Below, one piece after another: positions 10,299-25,861 of a stretch of 64,000 bases of DNA; the first letter of the stretch is position 1, and each line of letters begins with the position of its first letter. The DNA comes from Siphonodentalium dalli. Lineage: Eukaryota > Mollusca > Scaphopoda > Gadilida > Siphonodentaliidae. The notes under the pieces are model-generated. The model ran no database searches and was not told the origin of the DNA. It saw only the letters and a program-made list of their open reading frames with translations. The position numbers were made by a program, and so were the translations under genes. The stretch spans positions 1,116,001 to 1,180,000 of the forward strand of contig CP136064.1 in the NCBI GenBank assembly GCA_032622095.1, written 5' to 3'.

Positions 10299-13045
10299 TT
10301 AAGGGGTATCTGCTATAGACTGGTTACATGGTGGAGTACGGTTGGATATTTTCAATTTTGCGCATGTTTCTCCATACCGCGCCATGTCAAATCTGGCCAT
10401 ATCCGAATCGGGTTGTCATTTACAATGACTGCAGAAAATAAATATCTTCATGTTGGAATGCAAATGTATGTTTAAAGGAACAGATGTATCTCAACTTAAA
10501 GGGACATAAGTAACACAGTCACCAACTTAAAGAGGTGTCTGATTTAGACTGGTTCCATGGTGGAGTACGGTTGGATATTTTCTATTTGGCGCATGTTTCT
10601 CCATACCGCGCCATGTCAAATATGGCCATATCCGAATCGGGTTGTCATTTACAATGACTACAGAAAATAAATATCTTCATGTTGGAATGCAAATGTATGT
10701 TTAAAGAAACAGATGTATCTCAACTTAAAGGGACATAAGTAACACAGTCACCAACTTTAAGGGGTATCTGCTATAGACTGGTTCCATGGTGGAGTACTGT
10801 TGGATATTTTCAATTTGGCGCATGTTTCTCCATACCGCGCCATGTCAAATCTGGCCATATCCGAATCGGGTAGTCATTTACAATGACTACAGAAAATAAA
10901 TATCTTCATGTTGGAATGCAAATGTATGTTTAAAGGAACACATGTATCTCAACTTAAAGGGACATAAGTAACACAGTCACCAACTTTAAGGGGTATCTGC
11001 TATAGACTGGTTCCATGGTGGAGTACGGTTGGATATTTTCAATTTGGCGCATGTTTTTCCATACCGCGCCATGTCAAATCTGGCCATATCCGAATCGGGT
11101 TGTCATTTACAATGACTACAGAAAATAAATATCTTCATGTTGGAAAGCAAATGTATGTTTAAAGGAACAGATGTATCTCAACTTAAAGGGACATAAGTAA
11201 CACAGTCACCAACTTAAAGGGGTATCTGCTATAGACTGGTTCCATGGTGGAGTACAGTTGGATATTTTCAATTTGGCGCATGTTTCTCCATACCGCGCCA
11301 TGTCAAATCTGGCCATATCCGAATCGGGTTGTTATTTACAATGACTGCAGAAAATATATATCTTCATGTTGGAATGCAAATGTATGTTTAAAGGAACAGA
11401 TGTATCTCAACTTAAAGGGACATAAGTAACACAGTCACCAACTTAAAGGGGTATCTGCTATAGACTGGTTCCATGGTGGAGTACGGTTGGATATTTTCAA
11501 TTTGGCGCATGTTTCTCCCTACCGCGCCATGTCAAATCTGGCCATATCCGAATCGGGTTGTCATTTACAATGACTACAGAAAATAAATATCTTCATGTTG
11601 GAATGCAAATGTATGTTTAAAGGAACAGATGTATCTCAACTTAAAGGGACATAAGTAACACAGTCACCAACTTTAAGGGGTATCTGCTATAGACTGGTTC
11701 CATGGTGGAGTACGGTTGGATATTTTCAATTTGGCGCTTGTTTCTCCATACCGCGCCATGTCAAATCTGGCCATATCCGAATCGGGTTGTCATTTACAAT
11801 GACTGCAGAAAATATATATCTTCATGGTGGAATGCAAATGTATGTTTAAAGGAACAGATGTATCTCAACTTAAAGGGACATAAGTAACACAGTCACCAAC
11901 TTTAAGGGGTATCTGCTATAGACTGGTTTCATGGTGGAGTACGGTTGGATATTTTCAATTTGGCGCATGTTTCTCCATACCGCGCCATGTCAAATCTGGC
12001 CATATCCGAATCGGGTTGTCATTTACAATGACTGCAGAAAATATATATCTTCATCTTGGAATGCAAATGTATGTTTAAAGGAACAGATGTATCTCAACTT
12101 AAAGGGACATAAGTAACACAGTCACCAACTTTAAGGGGTATCTGCTATAGACTGGTTCCATGGTGGAGTACGGTTGGATATTTTCTATTTGGCGCATGTT
12201 TCTCCATACCGCGCCATGTCAAATCTGGCCATATCCGAATCGGGTTGTCATTTACAATGACTGCAGAAAATAAATATCTTCATGTTGGAATGCAAATGTA
12301 TGTTTAAAGGAACAGATGTATCTCAACTTAAAGGGACATAAGTAACACAGTCACCAACTTTAAGGGGTATCTGCTATAGACTGGTTCCATGGTGGAGTAC
12401 GGTTGGATATTTACTATTTGGCGAATGTTTCTCCATACCGCGCCATGTCAAATCTGGCCATATCCGAATCGGGTTGTCATTTACAATGACTACAGAAAAT
12501 ATATATCTTCATGTTGGAATGCAAATGTATGTTTAAAGGAACAGATGTATCTCAACTTAAAGGGACATAAGTAACACCGTCACCAACTTTAAGGGGTATC
12601 TGCTAAGACTGGTTCCATGGTGGAGTACGGTTGGATATTTTCAATTTGGCGCATGTTTCTCCATACCGCGCTATGTCAAATCTGGCCCTATCCGAATCGG
12701 GTTGTCATTTACAATGACTGCACAAAATATATATCTTCATGGTGGAATGCAAATGTATGTTTAAAGGAACAGATGTATCTCAACTTAAAGGGACATAAGT
12801 AACACAGTCACCAACTTTAAGGGGTATCTGCTATAGACTGGTTCCATGGTGGAGTACGGTTGGATATTTTCAATTTGGCGCATGTTTCTCCATACCGCGC
12901 CATGTCAAATCTGGCCATATCCGAATCGGGTTGTCATTTACAATGACTGCAGAAAATATATATCTTCATGTTGGAATGCAAATGAATGTTTAAAGGAACA
13001 GATGTATCTCAACTTAAAGGGACATAAGTAACACCGTCACCAACT

Positions 13046-15791
13046 TTAAGGGGTATCTGCTATAGACTGGTTACATGGTGGAGTACGGTTGGATATTTTC
13101 AATTTTGCGCATGTTTCTCCATACCGCGCCATGTAAAATCTGGCCATATCCGAATCGGGTTGTCATTTACAATGACTGCAGAAAATAAATATCTTCATGT
13201 TGGAATGCAAATGTATGTTTAAAGGAACAGATGTATCTCAACTTAAAGGGACATAAGTAACACAGTCACCAACTTTAAGGGGTATCTGCTATAGACTGGT
13301 TCCATGGTGGAGTACGGTTGGATATTTACTATTTGGCGCATTTTTCTCCATACCGCGCCATGTCAAATCTGGCCATATCCGAATCGGGTTGTCATTTACA
13401 ATGACTACAGAAAATATATATCTTCATGTTGGAATGCAAATGTATGTTTAAAGGAACAGATGTATCTCAACTTAAAGGGACATAAGTAACACCGTCACCA
13501 ACTTTAAGGGGTATCTGCTAAGACTGGTTCCATGGTGGAGTACTGTTGTATATTTTCAATTTGGCGCATGTTTTTCCATACCGCGCCATGTCAAATCTGG
13601 CCATATCCGAATCGGGTTGTCATTTACAATGACTACAGAAAATAAATATCTTCATGTTGGAATGCAAATGTATGTTTAAAGGAACAGATGTATCTCAACT
13701 TAAAGGGACATAAGTAACACAGTCACCAACTTTAAGGGGTATCTGCTATAGACTGGTTACATGGTGGAGTACGGTTGGATATTTTCAATTTTGCGCATGT
13801 TTCTCCATACCGCGCCATGTCAAATCTGGCCATATCCGAATCGGGTTGTCATTTACAATGACTGCAGAAAATAAATATCTTCATGTTGGAATGCAAATGT
13901 ATGTTTAAAGGAACAGATGTATCTCAACTTAAAGGGACATAAGTAACACAGTCACCAACTTAAAGAGGTGTCTGATTTAGACTGGTTCCATGGTGGAGTA
14001 CGGTTGGATATTTTCTATTTGGCGCATGTTTCTCCATACCGCGCCATGTCAAATCTGGCCATATCCGAATCGGGTTGTCATTTACAATGACTACAGAAAA
14101 TAAATATCTTCATGTTGGAATGCAAATGTATGTTTAAAGAAACAGATGTATCTCAACTTAAAGGGACATAAGTAACACAGTCACCAACTTTAAGGGGTAT
14201 CTGCTATAGACTGGTTCCATGGTGGAGTACTGTTGGATATTTTCAATTTGGCGCATGTTTCTCCATACCGCGCCATGTCAAATCTGGCCATATCCGAATC
14301 GGGTTGTCATTTACAATGACTACAGAAAATAAATATCTTCATGTTGGAATGCAAATGTATGTTTAAAGGAACAGATGTATCTCAACTTAAAGGGACATAA
14401 GTAACACAGTCACCAACTTTAAGGGGTATCTGCTATAGACTGGTTCCATGGTGGAGTACGGTTGAATATTTTCAATTTGGCGCATGTTTTTCCATACCGC
14501 GCCATGTCAAATCTGGCCATATCCGAATCGGGTTGTCATTTACAATGACTACAGAAAATAAATATCTTCATGTTGGAATGCAAATGTATGTTTAAAGGAA
14601 CAGATGTATCTCAACTTAAAGGGACATAAGTAACACAGTCACCAACTTTAAGGGGTATCTGCTATAGACTGGTTCCATGGTGGAGTACGGTTGGATATTT
14701 TCAATTTGGCGCATGTTTCTCCATACCGCGCCATGTCAAATCTGGCCATATCCGAATCGGGTTGTCATTTACAATGACTGCAGAAAATATATATCTTCAT
14801 GGTGGCTGCAAATATATGTTTAAAGGAACAGATGTATCTCAACTTAAAGGGACATAAGTAACACAGTCACCAACTTAAAGGGGTATCTGCTATAGACTGG
14901 TTCCATGGTGGAGTACGGTTGAATATTTTCAATTTGGCGCATGTTTCTCCATACCGCGCCATGTCAAATCTGGCCCTATCCGAATCGGGTTGTCATTTAC
15001 AATGACTGCAGAAAATATATATCTTCATGGTGGAATGCAAATGTATGTTTAAAGGAACAGATGTATCTCAACTTAAAGGGACATAAGTAACACAGTCACC
15101 AACTTTAAGGGGTATCTGCTATAGACTGGTTCCATGGTGGAGTACGGTTAGATATTTTCAATTTGGAGCATGTTTCTCCATACCGCGCCATGTCAAATCT
15201 GGCCATATCCGAATCGGGTTGTCATTTACAATGACTGCAGAAAATATATATCTTCATGTTGGAATGCAAATGAATGTTTAAAGGAACAGATGTATCTCAA
15301 CTTAAAGGGACATAAGTAACACCGTCACCAACTTTAAGGGGTATCTGCTATAGACTGGTTACATGGTGGAGTACGGTTGGATATTTTCAATTTTGCGCAT
15401 GTTTCTCCATACCGCGCCATGTAAAATCTGGCCATATCCGAATCGGGTTATCATTTACAATGACTGCAGAAAATAAATATCTTCATGTTGGAATGCAAAT
15501 GTATGTTTAAAGGAACAGATGTATCTCAACTTAAAGGGACATAAGTAACACAGTCACCAACTTTAAGGGGTATCTGCTATAGACTGGTTCCATGGTGGAG
15601 TACGGTTGGATATTTACTATTTGGCGCATGTTTCTCCATACCGCGCCATGTCAAATCTGGCCATATCCGAATCGGGTTGTCATTTACAATGACTACAGAA
15701 AATATATATCTTCATGTTGGAATGCAAATGTATGTTTAAAGGAACAGATGTATCTCAACTTAAAGGGACATAAGTAACACCGTCACCAACT
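13046..15791 (+). repeat. Single-copy counterpart of the 12-monomer block
   Basis: It has the same M N O A B C D P Q R (M/S) T order and the same 2746-bp length as 2748-5493. Small differences are the D monomer at 14419, which carries g47a (GGTTGAAT), and the M/S monomer, which lacks the ATCAGG change. It shows the state before the tandem duplication of unit 0, or a reduction from it. Confidence 0.9.
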
Positions 15792-17392
15792 TTAAGGGGT
15801 ATCTGCTAAGACTGGTTCCATGGTGGAGTACTGTTGTATATTTTCAATTTGGCGCATGTTTTTCCATACCGCGCCATGTCAAATCTGGCCATATCCGAAT
15901 CGGGTTGTCATTTACAATGACTACAGAAAATAAATATCTTCATGTTGGAATGCAAATGTATGTTTAAAGGAACAGATGTATCTCAACTTAAAGGGACATA
16001 AGTAACACAGTCACCAACTTAAAGGGGTATCTGCTATAGACTGGTTCCATGGTGGAGTACGGTTGGATATTTTCAATTTGGCGCATGTTTCTCCATACCG
16101 CGCCATGTCAAATCTGGCCCTATCCGAATCGGGTTGTCATTTACAATGACTGCAGAAAATAAATATCTTCATGTTGGAATGCAAATGTATGTTTAAAGGA
16201 ACAGATGTATCTCAACTTAAAGGGACATAAGTAACACAGTCACCAACTTAAAGAGGTGTCTGAATTAGACTGGTTACATGGTGGAATACGGTTGGATATT
16301 TTCTATTTGGCGCATGTTTCTCCATACCGCGCCATGTCAAATCTGGCCATATCCGAATCGGGTTGTCATTTACAATGACTACAGAAAATAAATATCTTCA
16401 TGTTGGAATGCAAATGTATGTTTAAAGGAACAGATGTATCTCAACTTAAAGGGACATAAGTAACACAGTCACCAACTTTAAGGGGTATCTGCTATAGACT
16501 GGTTCCATGGTGGAGTATGGTTGGATATTTTCTATTTGGCACATGTTTCTCCATACCGCGCCATGTCAAATCTGGCCATATCCGAATCGGGTTGTCATTT
16601 ACAATGACTACAGAAAATAAATATCTTCATGTTGGAATGCAAATGTATGTTTAAAGGAACAGATGTATCTCAACTTAAAGGGACATAAGTAACACAGTCA
16701 CCAACTTTAAGGGGTATCTGCTATAGACTGGTTCCATGGTGGAGTACGGTTGGATATTTACTATTTGGCGAATGTTTCTCCATACCGCGCCATGTCAAAT
16801 CTGGCCATATCCGAATCGGGTTGTCATTTACAATGACTACAGAAAATATATATCTTCATGTTGGAATGCAAATGTATGTTTAAAGGAACAGATGTATCTC
16901 AACTTAAAGGGACATAAGTAACACCGTCACCAACTTTAAGGGGTATCTGCTAAGACTGGTTCCATGGTGGAGTACGGTTGGATATTTTCAATTTGGCGCA
17001 TGTTTCTCCATACCGCGCTATGTCAAATCTGGCCCTATCCGAATCGGGTTGTCATTTACAATGACTGCACAAAATATATATCTTCATGGTGGAATGCAAA
17101 TGTATGTTTAAAGGAACAGATGTATCTCAACTTAAAGGGACATAAGTAACACAGTCACCAACTTTAAGGGGTATCTGCTATAGACTGGTTCCATGGTGGA
17201 GTACGGTTGGATATTTTCAATTTGGCGCATGTTTCTCCATACCGCGCCATGTCAAATCTGGCCATATCCGAATCGGGTTGTCATTTACAATGACTGCAGA
17301 AAATATATATCTTCATGTTGGAATGCAAATGAATGTTTAAAGGAACAGATGTATCTCAACTTAAAGGGACATAAGTAACACCGTCACCAACT
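15792..17392 (+). repeat. Seven-monomer block O U V W J K L, copy in unit 1
   Basis: This is the counterpart of 8240-9840 with the same 1601-bp length, including both 1-bp losses (O and K). It is followed by M N O A B C D X, so it reconnects the long loop to the base ring. Confidence 0.9.
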
Positions 17393-19223
17393 TTAAGGGG
17401 TATCTGCTATAGACTGGTTACATGGTGGAGTACGGTTGGATATTTTCAATTTTGCGCATGTTTCTCCATACCGCGCCATGTAAAATCTGGCCATATCCGA
17501 ATCGGGTTGTCATTTACAATGACTGCAGAAAATAAATATCTTCATGTTGGAATGCAAATGTATGTTTAAAGGAACAGATGTATCTCAACTTAAAGGGACA
17601 TAAGTAACACAGTCACCAACTTTAAGGGGTATCTGCTATAGACTGGTTCCATGGTGGAGTACGGTTGGATATTTACTATTTGGCGCATTTTTCTCCATAC
17701 CGCGCCATGTCAAATCTGGCCATATCCGAATCGGGTTGTCATTTACAATGACTACAGAAAATATATATCTTCATGTTGGAATGCAAATGTATGTTTAAAG
17801 GAACAGATGTATCTCAACTTAAAGGGACATAAGTAACACCGTCACCAACTTTAAGGGGTATCTGCTAAGACTGGTTCCATGGTGGAGTACTGTTGTATAT
17901 TTTCAATTTGGCGCATGTTTTTCCATACCGCGCCATGTCAAATCTGGCCATATCCGAATCGGGTTGTCATTTACAATGACTACAGAAAATAAATATCTTC
18001 ATGTTGGAATGCAAATGTATGTTTAAAGGAACAGATGTATCTCAACTTAAAGGGACATAAGTAACACAGTCACCAACTTTAAGGGGTATCTGCTATAGAC
18101 TGGTTACATGGTGGAGTACGGTTGGATATTTTCAATTTTGCGCATGTTTCTCCATACCGCGCCATGTCAAATCTGGCCATATCCGAATCGGGTTGTCATT
18201 TACAATGACTGCAGAAAATAAATATCTTCATGTTGGAATGCAAATGTATGTTTAAAGGAACAGATGTATCTCAACTTAAAGGGACATAAGTAACACAGTC
18301 ACCAACTTAAAGAGGTGTCTGATTTAGACTGGTTCCATGGTGGAGTACGGTTGGATATTTTCTATTTGGCGCATGTTTCTCCATACCGCGCCATGTCAAA
18401 TCTGGCCATATCCGAATCGGGTTGTCATTTACAATGACTACAGAAAATAAATATCTTCATGTTGGAATGCAAATGTATGTTTAAAGAAACAGATGTATCT
18501 CAACTTAAAGGGACATAAGTAACACAGTCACCAACTTTAAGGGGTATCTGCTATAGACTGGTTCCATGGTGGAGTACTGTTGGATATTTTCAATTTGGCG
18601 CATGTTTCTCCATACCGCGCCATGTCAAATCTGGCCATATCCGAATCGGGTTGTCATTTACAATGACTACAGAAAATAAATATCTTCATGTTGGAATGCA
18701 AATGTATGTTTAAAGGAACACATGTATCTCAACTTAAAGGGACATAAGTAACACAGTCACCAACTTTAAGGGGTATCTGCTATAGACTGGTTCCATGGTG
18801 GAGTACGGTTGGATATTTTCAATTTGGCGCATGTTTTTCCATACCGCGCCATGTCAAATCTGGCCATATCCGAATCGGGTTGTCATTTACAATGACTACA
18901 GAAAATAAATATCTTCATGTTGGAAAGCAAATGTATGTTTAAAGGAACAGATGTATCTCAACTTAAAGGGACATAAGTAACACAGTCACCAACTTAAAGG
19001 GGTATCTGCTATAGACTGGTTCCATGGTGGAGTACGGCTGGATATTTTCAATTTGGCGCATGTTTCTCCATACCGCGCCATGTCAAATCTGGCCATATCC
19101 GAATCGGGTTGTCATTTACAATGACTGCAGAAAATATATATCTTCATGTTGGAATGCAAATGTATGTTTAAAGGAACAGATGTATCTCAACTTAAAGGGA
19201 CATAAGTAACACAGTCACCAACT

Positions 19224-22200
19224 TTAAGGGGTATCTGCTATAGACTGGTTACATGGTGGAGTACGGTTGGATATTTTCAATTTTGCGCATGTTTCTCCAT
19301 ACCGCGCCATGTCAAATCTGGCCATATCCGAATCGGGTTGTCATTTACAATGACTGCAGAAAATAAATATCTTCATGTTGGAATGCAAATGTATGTTTAA
19401 AGGAACAGATGTATCTCAACTTAAAGGGACATAAGTAACACAGTCACCAACTTAAAGAGGTGTCTGATTTAGACTGGTTCCATGGTGGAGTACGGTTGGA
19501 TATTTTCTATTTGGCGCATGTTTCTCCATACCGCGCCATGTCAAATATGGCCATATCCGAATCGGGTTGTCATTTACAATGACTACAGAAAATAAATATC
19601 TTCATGTTGGAATGCAAATGTATGTTTAAAGAAACAGATGTATCTCAACTTAAAGGGACATAAGTAACACAGTCACCAACTTTAAGGGGTATCTGCTATA
19701 GACTGGTTCCATGGTGGAGTACTGTTGGATATTTTCAATTTGGCGCATGTTTCTCCATACCGCGCCATGTCAAATCTGGCCATATCCGAATCGGGTAGTC
19801 ATTTACAATGACTACAGAAAATAAATATCTTCATGTTGGAATGCAAATGTATGTTTAAAGGAACACATGTATCTCAACTTAAAGGGACATAAGTAACACA
19901 GTCACCAACTTTAAGGGGTATCTGCTATAGACTGGTTCCATGGTGGAGTACGGTTGGATATTTTCAATTTGGCGCATGTTTTTCCATACCGCGCCATGTC
20001 AAATCTGGCCATATCCGAATCGGGTTGTCATTTACAATGACTACAGAAAATAAATATCTTCATGTTGGAAAGCAAATGTATGTTTAAAGGAACAGATGTA
20101 TCTCAACTTAAAGGGACATAAGTAACACAGTCACCAACTTAAAGGGGTATCTGCTATAGACTGGTTCCATGGTGGAGTACGGTTGGATATTTTCAATTTG
20201 GCGCATGTTTCTCCATACCGCGCCATGTCAAATCTGGCCATATCCGAATCGGGTTGTTATTTACAATCACTGCAGAAAATATATATCTTCATGTTGGAAT
20301 GCAAATGTATGTTTAAAGGAACAGATGTATCTCAACTTAAAGGGACATAAGTAACACAGTCACCAACTTAAAGGGGTATCTGCTATAGACTGGTTCCATG
20401 GTGGAGTACGGTTGGATATTTTCAATTTGGCGCATGTTTCTCCCTACCGCGCCATGTCAAATCTGGCCATATCCGAATCGGGTTGTCATTTACAATGACT
20501 ACAGAACATAAATATCTTCATGTTGGAATGCAAATGTATGTTTAAAGGAACAGATGTATCTCAACTTAAAGGGACATAAGTAACACAGTCACCAACTTTA
20601 AGGGGTATCTGCTATAGACTGGTTCCATGGTGGAGTACGGTTGGATATTTTCAATTTGGCGCTTGTTTCTCCATACCGCGCCATGTCAAATCTGGCCATA
20701 TCCGAATCGGGTTGTCATTTACAATGACTGCAGAAAATATATATCTTCATGGTGGAATGCAAATGTATGTTTAAAGGAACAGATGTATCTCAACTTAAAG
20801 GGACATAAGTAACACAGTCACCAACTTTAAGGGGTATCTGCTATAGACTGGTTTCATGGTGGAGTACGGTTGGATATTTTCAATTTGGCGCATGTTTCTC
20901 CATACCGCGCCATGTCAAATCTGGCCATATCCGAATCGGGTTGTCATTTACAATGACTGCAGAAAATATATATCTTCATCTTGGAATGCAAATGTATGTT
21001 TAAAGGAACAGATGTATCTCAACTTAAAGGGACATAAGTAACACAGTCACCAACTTTAAGGGGTATCTGCTATAGACTGGTTCCATGGTGGAGTACGGTT
21101 GGATATTTTCTATTTGGCGCATGTTTCTCCATACCGCGCCATGTCAAATCTGGCCATATCCGAATCGGGTTGTCATTTACAATGACTGCAGAAAATAAAT
21201 ATCTTCATGTTGGAATGCAAATGTATGTTTAAAGGAACAGATGTATCTCAACTTAAAGGGACATAAGTAACACAGTCACCAACTTTAAGGGGTATCTGCT
21301 ATAGACTGGTTCCATGGTGGAGTACGGTTGGATATTTACTATTTGGCGAATGTTTCTCCATACCGCGCCATGTCAAATCTGGCCATATCCGAATCGGGTT
21401 GTCATTTACAATGACTACAGAAAATATATATCTTCATGTTGGAATGCAAATGTATGTTTAAAGGAACAGATGTATCTCAACTTAAAGGGACATAAGTAAC
21501 ACCGTCACCAACTTTAAGGGGTATCTGCTAAGACTGGTTCCATGGTGGAGTACGGTTGGATATTTTCAATTTGGCGCATGTTTCTCCATACCGCGCTATG
21601 TCAAATCTGGCCCTATCCGAATCGGGTTGTCATTTACAATGACTGCACAAAATATATATCTTCATGGTGGAATGCAAATGTATGTTTAAAGGAACAGATG
21701 TATCTCAACTTAAAGGGACATAAGTAACACAGTCACCAACTTTAAGGGGTATCTGCTATAGACTGGTTCCATGGTGGAGTACGGTTGGATATTTTCAATT
21801 TGGCGCATGTTTCTCCATACCGCGCCATGTCAAATCTGGCCATATCCGAATCGGGTTGTCATTTACAATGACTGCAGAAAATATATATCTTCATGTTGGA
21901 ATGCAAATGAATGTTTAAAGGAACAGATGTATCTCAACTTAAAGGGACATAAGTAACACCGTCACCAACTTTAAGGGGTATCTGCTATAGACTGGTTACA
22001 TGGTGGAGTACGGTTGGATATTTTCAATTTTGCGCATGTTTCTCCATACCGCGCCATGTAAAATCTGGCCATATCCGAATCGGGTTGTCATTTACAATGA
22101 CTGCAGAAAATAAATATCTTCATGTTGGAATGCAAATGTATGTTTAAAGGAACAGATGTATCTCAACTTAAAGGGACATAAGTAACACAGTCACCAACTT

Positions 22201-23801
22201 TAAGGGGTATCTGCTATAGACTGGTTCCATGGTGGAGTACGGTTGGATATTTACTATTTGGCGCATTTTTCTCCATACCGCGCCATGTCAAATCTGGCCA
22301 TATCCGAATCGGGTTGTCATTTACAATGACTACAGAAAATATATATCTTCATGTTGGAATGCAAATGTATGTTTAAAGGAACAGATGTATCTCAACTTAA
22401 AGGGACATAAGTAACACCGTCACCAACTTTAAGGGGTATCTGCTAAGACTGGTTCCATGGTGGAGTACTGTTGTATATTTTCAATTTGGCGCATGTTTTT
22501 CCATACCGCGCCATGTCAAATCTGGCCATATCCGATTCGGGTTGTCATTTACAATGACTACAGAAAATAAATATCTTCATGTTGGAATGCAAATGTATGT
22601 TTAAAGGAACAGATGTATCTCAACTTAAAGGGACATAAGTAACACAGTCACCAACTTTAAGGGGTATCTGCTATAGACTGGTTACATGGTGGAGTACGGT
22701 TGGATATTTTCCATTTTGCGCATGTTTCTCCATACCGCGCCATGTCAAATCTGGCCATATCCGAATCGGGTTGTCATTTACAATGACTGCAGAAAATAAA
22801 TATCTTCATGTTGGAATGCAAATGTATGTTTAAAGGAACAGATGTATCTCAACTTAAAGGGACATAAGTAACACAGTCACCAACTTAAAGAGGTGTCTGA
22901 TTTAGACTGGTTCCATGGTGGAGTACGGTTGGATATTTTCTATTTGGCGCATGTTTCTCCATACCGCGCCATGTCAAATCTGGCCATATCCGAATCGGGT
23001 TGTCATTTACAATGACTACAGAAAATAAATATCTTCATGTTGGAATGCAAATGTATGTTTAAAGAAACAGATGTATCTCAACTTAAAGGGACATAAGTAA
23101 CACAGTCACCAACTTTAAGGGGTATCTGCTATAGACTGGTTCCATGGTGGAGTACTGTTGGATATTTTCAATTTGGCGCATGTTTCTCCATACCGCGCCA
23201 TGTCAAATCTGGCCATATCCGAATCGGGTTGTCATTTACAATGACTACAGAAAATAAATATCTTCATGTTGGAATGCAAATGTATGTTTAAAGGAACACA
23301 TGTATCTCAACTTAAAGGGACATAAGTAACACAGTCACCAACTTTAAGGGGTATCTGCTATAGACTGGTTCCATGGTGGAGTACGGTTGGATATTTTCAA
23401 TTTGGCGCATGTTTTTTCATACCGCGCCATGTCAAATCTGGCCATATCCGAATCGGGTTGTCATTTACAATGACTACAGAAAATAAATATCTTCATGTTG
23501 GAAAGCAAATGTATGTTTAAAGGAACAGATGTATCTCAACTTAAAGGGACATAAGTAACACAGTCACCAACTTAAAGGGGTATCTGCTATAGACTGGTTC
23601 CATGGTGGAGTACGGCTGGATATTTTCAATTTGGCGCATGTTTCTCCATACCGCGCCATGTCAAATCTGGCCATATCCGAATCGGGTTGTCATTTACAAT
23701 GACTGCAGAAAATATATATCTTCATGTTGGAATGCAAATGTATGTTTAAAGGAACAGATGTATCTCAACTTAAAGGGACATAAGTAACACAGTCACCAAC
23801 T
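19224..23801 (+). repeat. HOR unit 2, the compact 20-monomer ring (4578 bp)
   Basis: The order is A B' C' D E F G H I J K L M N O A B C D X. It is the shortest unit in the window, and every type in it recurs in other units, so I take it as the reference HOR. The A-B-C-D module occurs twice: with c95a and t115a after X (leading to E), and without them after O (leading to X). Private changes include g129c in E (about 20268), a139c in F (about 20507) and an extra t in the D tract near 23414. It is the last unit with the J monomer (21285). Confidence 0.9.
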
Positions 23802-25861
23802 TTAAGGGGTATCTGCTATAGACTGGTTACATGGTGGAGTACGGTTGGATATTTTCAATTTTGCGCATGTTTCTCCATACCGCGCCATGTCAAATCTGGC
23901 CATATCCGAATCGGGTTGTCATTTACAATGACTGCAGAAAATAAATATCTTCATGTTGGAATGCAAATGTATGTTTAAAGGAACAGATGTATCTCAACTT
24001 AAAGGGACATAAGTAACACAGTCACCAACTTAAAGAGGTGTCTGATTTAGACTGGTTCCATGGTGGAGTACGGTTGGATATTTTCTATTTGGCGCATGTT
24101 TCTCCATACCGCGCCATGTCAAATATGGCCATATCCGAATCGGGTTGTCATTTACAATGACTACAGAAAATAAATATCTTCATGTTGGAATGCAAATGTA
24201 TGTTTAAAGAAACAGATGTATCTCAACTTAAAGGGACATAAGTAACACAGTCACCAACTTTAAGGGGTATCTGCTATAGACTGGTTCCATGGTGGAGTAC
24301 TGTTGGATATTTTCAATTTGGCGCATGTTTCTCCATACCGCGCCATGTCAAATCTGGCCATATCCGAATCGGGTAGTCATTTACAATGACTACAGAAAAT
24401 AAATATCTTCATGTTGGAATGCAAATGTATGTTTAAAGGAACACATGTATCTCAACTTAAAGGGACATAAGTAACACAGTCACCAACTTTAAGGGGTATC
24501 TGCTATAGACTGGTTCCATGGTGGAGTACGGTTGGATATTTTCAATTTGGCGCATGTTTTTCCATACCGCGCCATGTCAAATCTGCCATATCCGAATCGG
24601 GTTGTCATTTACAATGACTACAGAAAATAAATATCTTCATGTTGGAAAGCAAATGTATGTTTAAAGGAACAGATGTATCTCAACTTAAAGGGACATAAGT
24701 AACACAGTCACCAACTTAAAGGGGTATCTGCTATAGACTGGTTCCATGGTGGAGTACGGTTGGATATTTTCAATTTGGCGCATGTTTCTCCATACCGCGC
24801 CATGTCAAATCTGGCCATATCCGAATCGGGTTGTTATTTACAATGACTGCAGAAAATATATATCTTCATGTTGGAATGCAAATGTATGTTTAAAGGAACA
24901 GATGTATCTCAACTTAAAGGGACATAAGTAACACAGTCACCAACTTAAAGGGGTATCTGCTATAGACTGGTTCCATGGTGGAGTACGGTTGGATATTTTC
25001 AATTTGGCGCATGTTTCTCCCTACCGCGCCATGTCAAATCTGGCCATATCCGAATCGGGTTGTCATTTACAATGACTACAGAAAATAAATATCTTCATGT
25101 TGGAATGCAAATGTATGTTTAAAGGAACAGATGTATCTCAACTTAAAGGGACATAAGTAACACAGTCACCAACTTTAAGGGGTATCTGCTATAGACTGGT
25201 TCCATGGTGGAGTACGGTTGGATATTTTCAATTTGGCGCTTGTTTCTCCATACCGCGCCATGTCAAATCTGGCCATATCCGAATCGGGTTGTCATTTACA
25301 ATGACTGCAGAAAATATATATCTTCATGGTGGAATGCAAATGTATGTTTAAAGGAACAGATGTATCTCAACTTAAAGGGACATAAGTAACACAGTCACCA
25401 ACTTTAAGGGGTATCTGCTATAGACTGGTTTCATGGTGGAGTACGGTTGGATATTTTCAATTTGGCGCATGTTTCTCCATACCGCGCCATGTCAAATCTG
25501 GCCATATCCGAATCGGGTTGTCATTTACAATGACTGCAGAAAATATATATCTTCATCTTGGAATGCAAATGTATGTTTAAAGGAACAGATGTATCTCAAC
25601 TTAAAGGGACATAAGTAACACAGTCACCAACTTTAAGGGGTATCTGCTATAGACTGGTTCCATGGTGGAGTACGGTTGGATATTTTCTATTTGGCGCATG
25701 TTTCTCCATACCGCGCCATGTCAAATCTGGCCATATCCGAATCGGGTTGTCATTTACAATGACTGCAGAAAATAAATATCTTCATGTTGGAATGCAAATG
25801 TATGTTTAAAGGAACAGATGTATCTCAACTTAAAGGGACATAAGTAACACAGTCACCAACT

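Larger units (their letters stand above)
10299..19223 (+). repeat. HOR unit 1, 39 monomers
   Basis: The order is A B' C' D E F G H I J K L M N O A B C D P Q R M/S T O U V W J K L M N O A B C D X. Bases 10299-15791 match 1-5493 monomer for monomer at a constant offset of 10298 bp. The monomer at 15334 is an M/S intermediate: it keeps g61t like M but has the TTATC change of S. This unit holds a single copy of the 12-monomer block that is doubled in unit 0. Confidence 0.9.
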
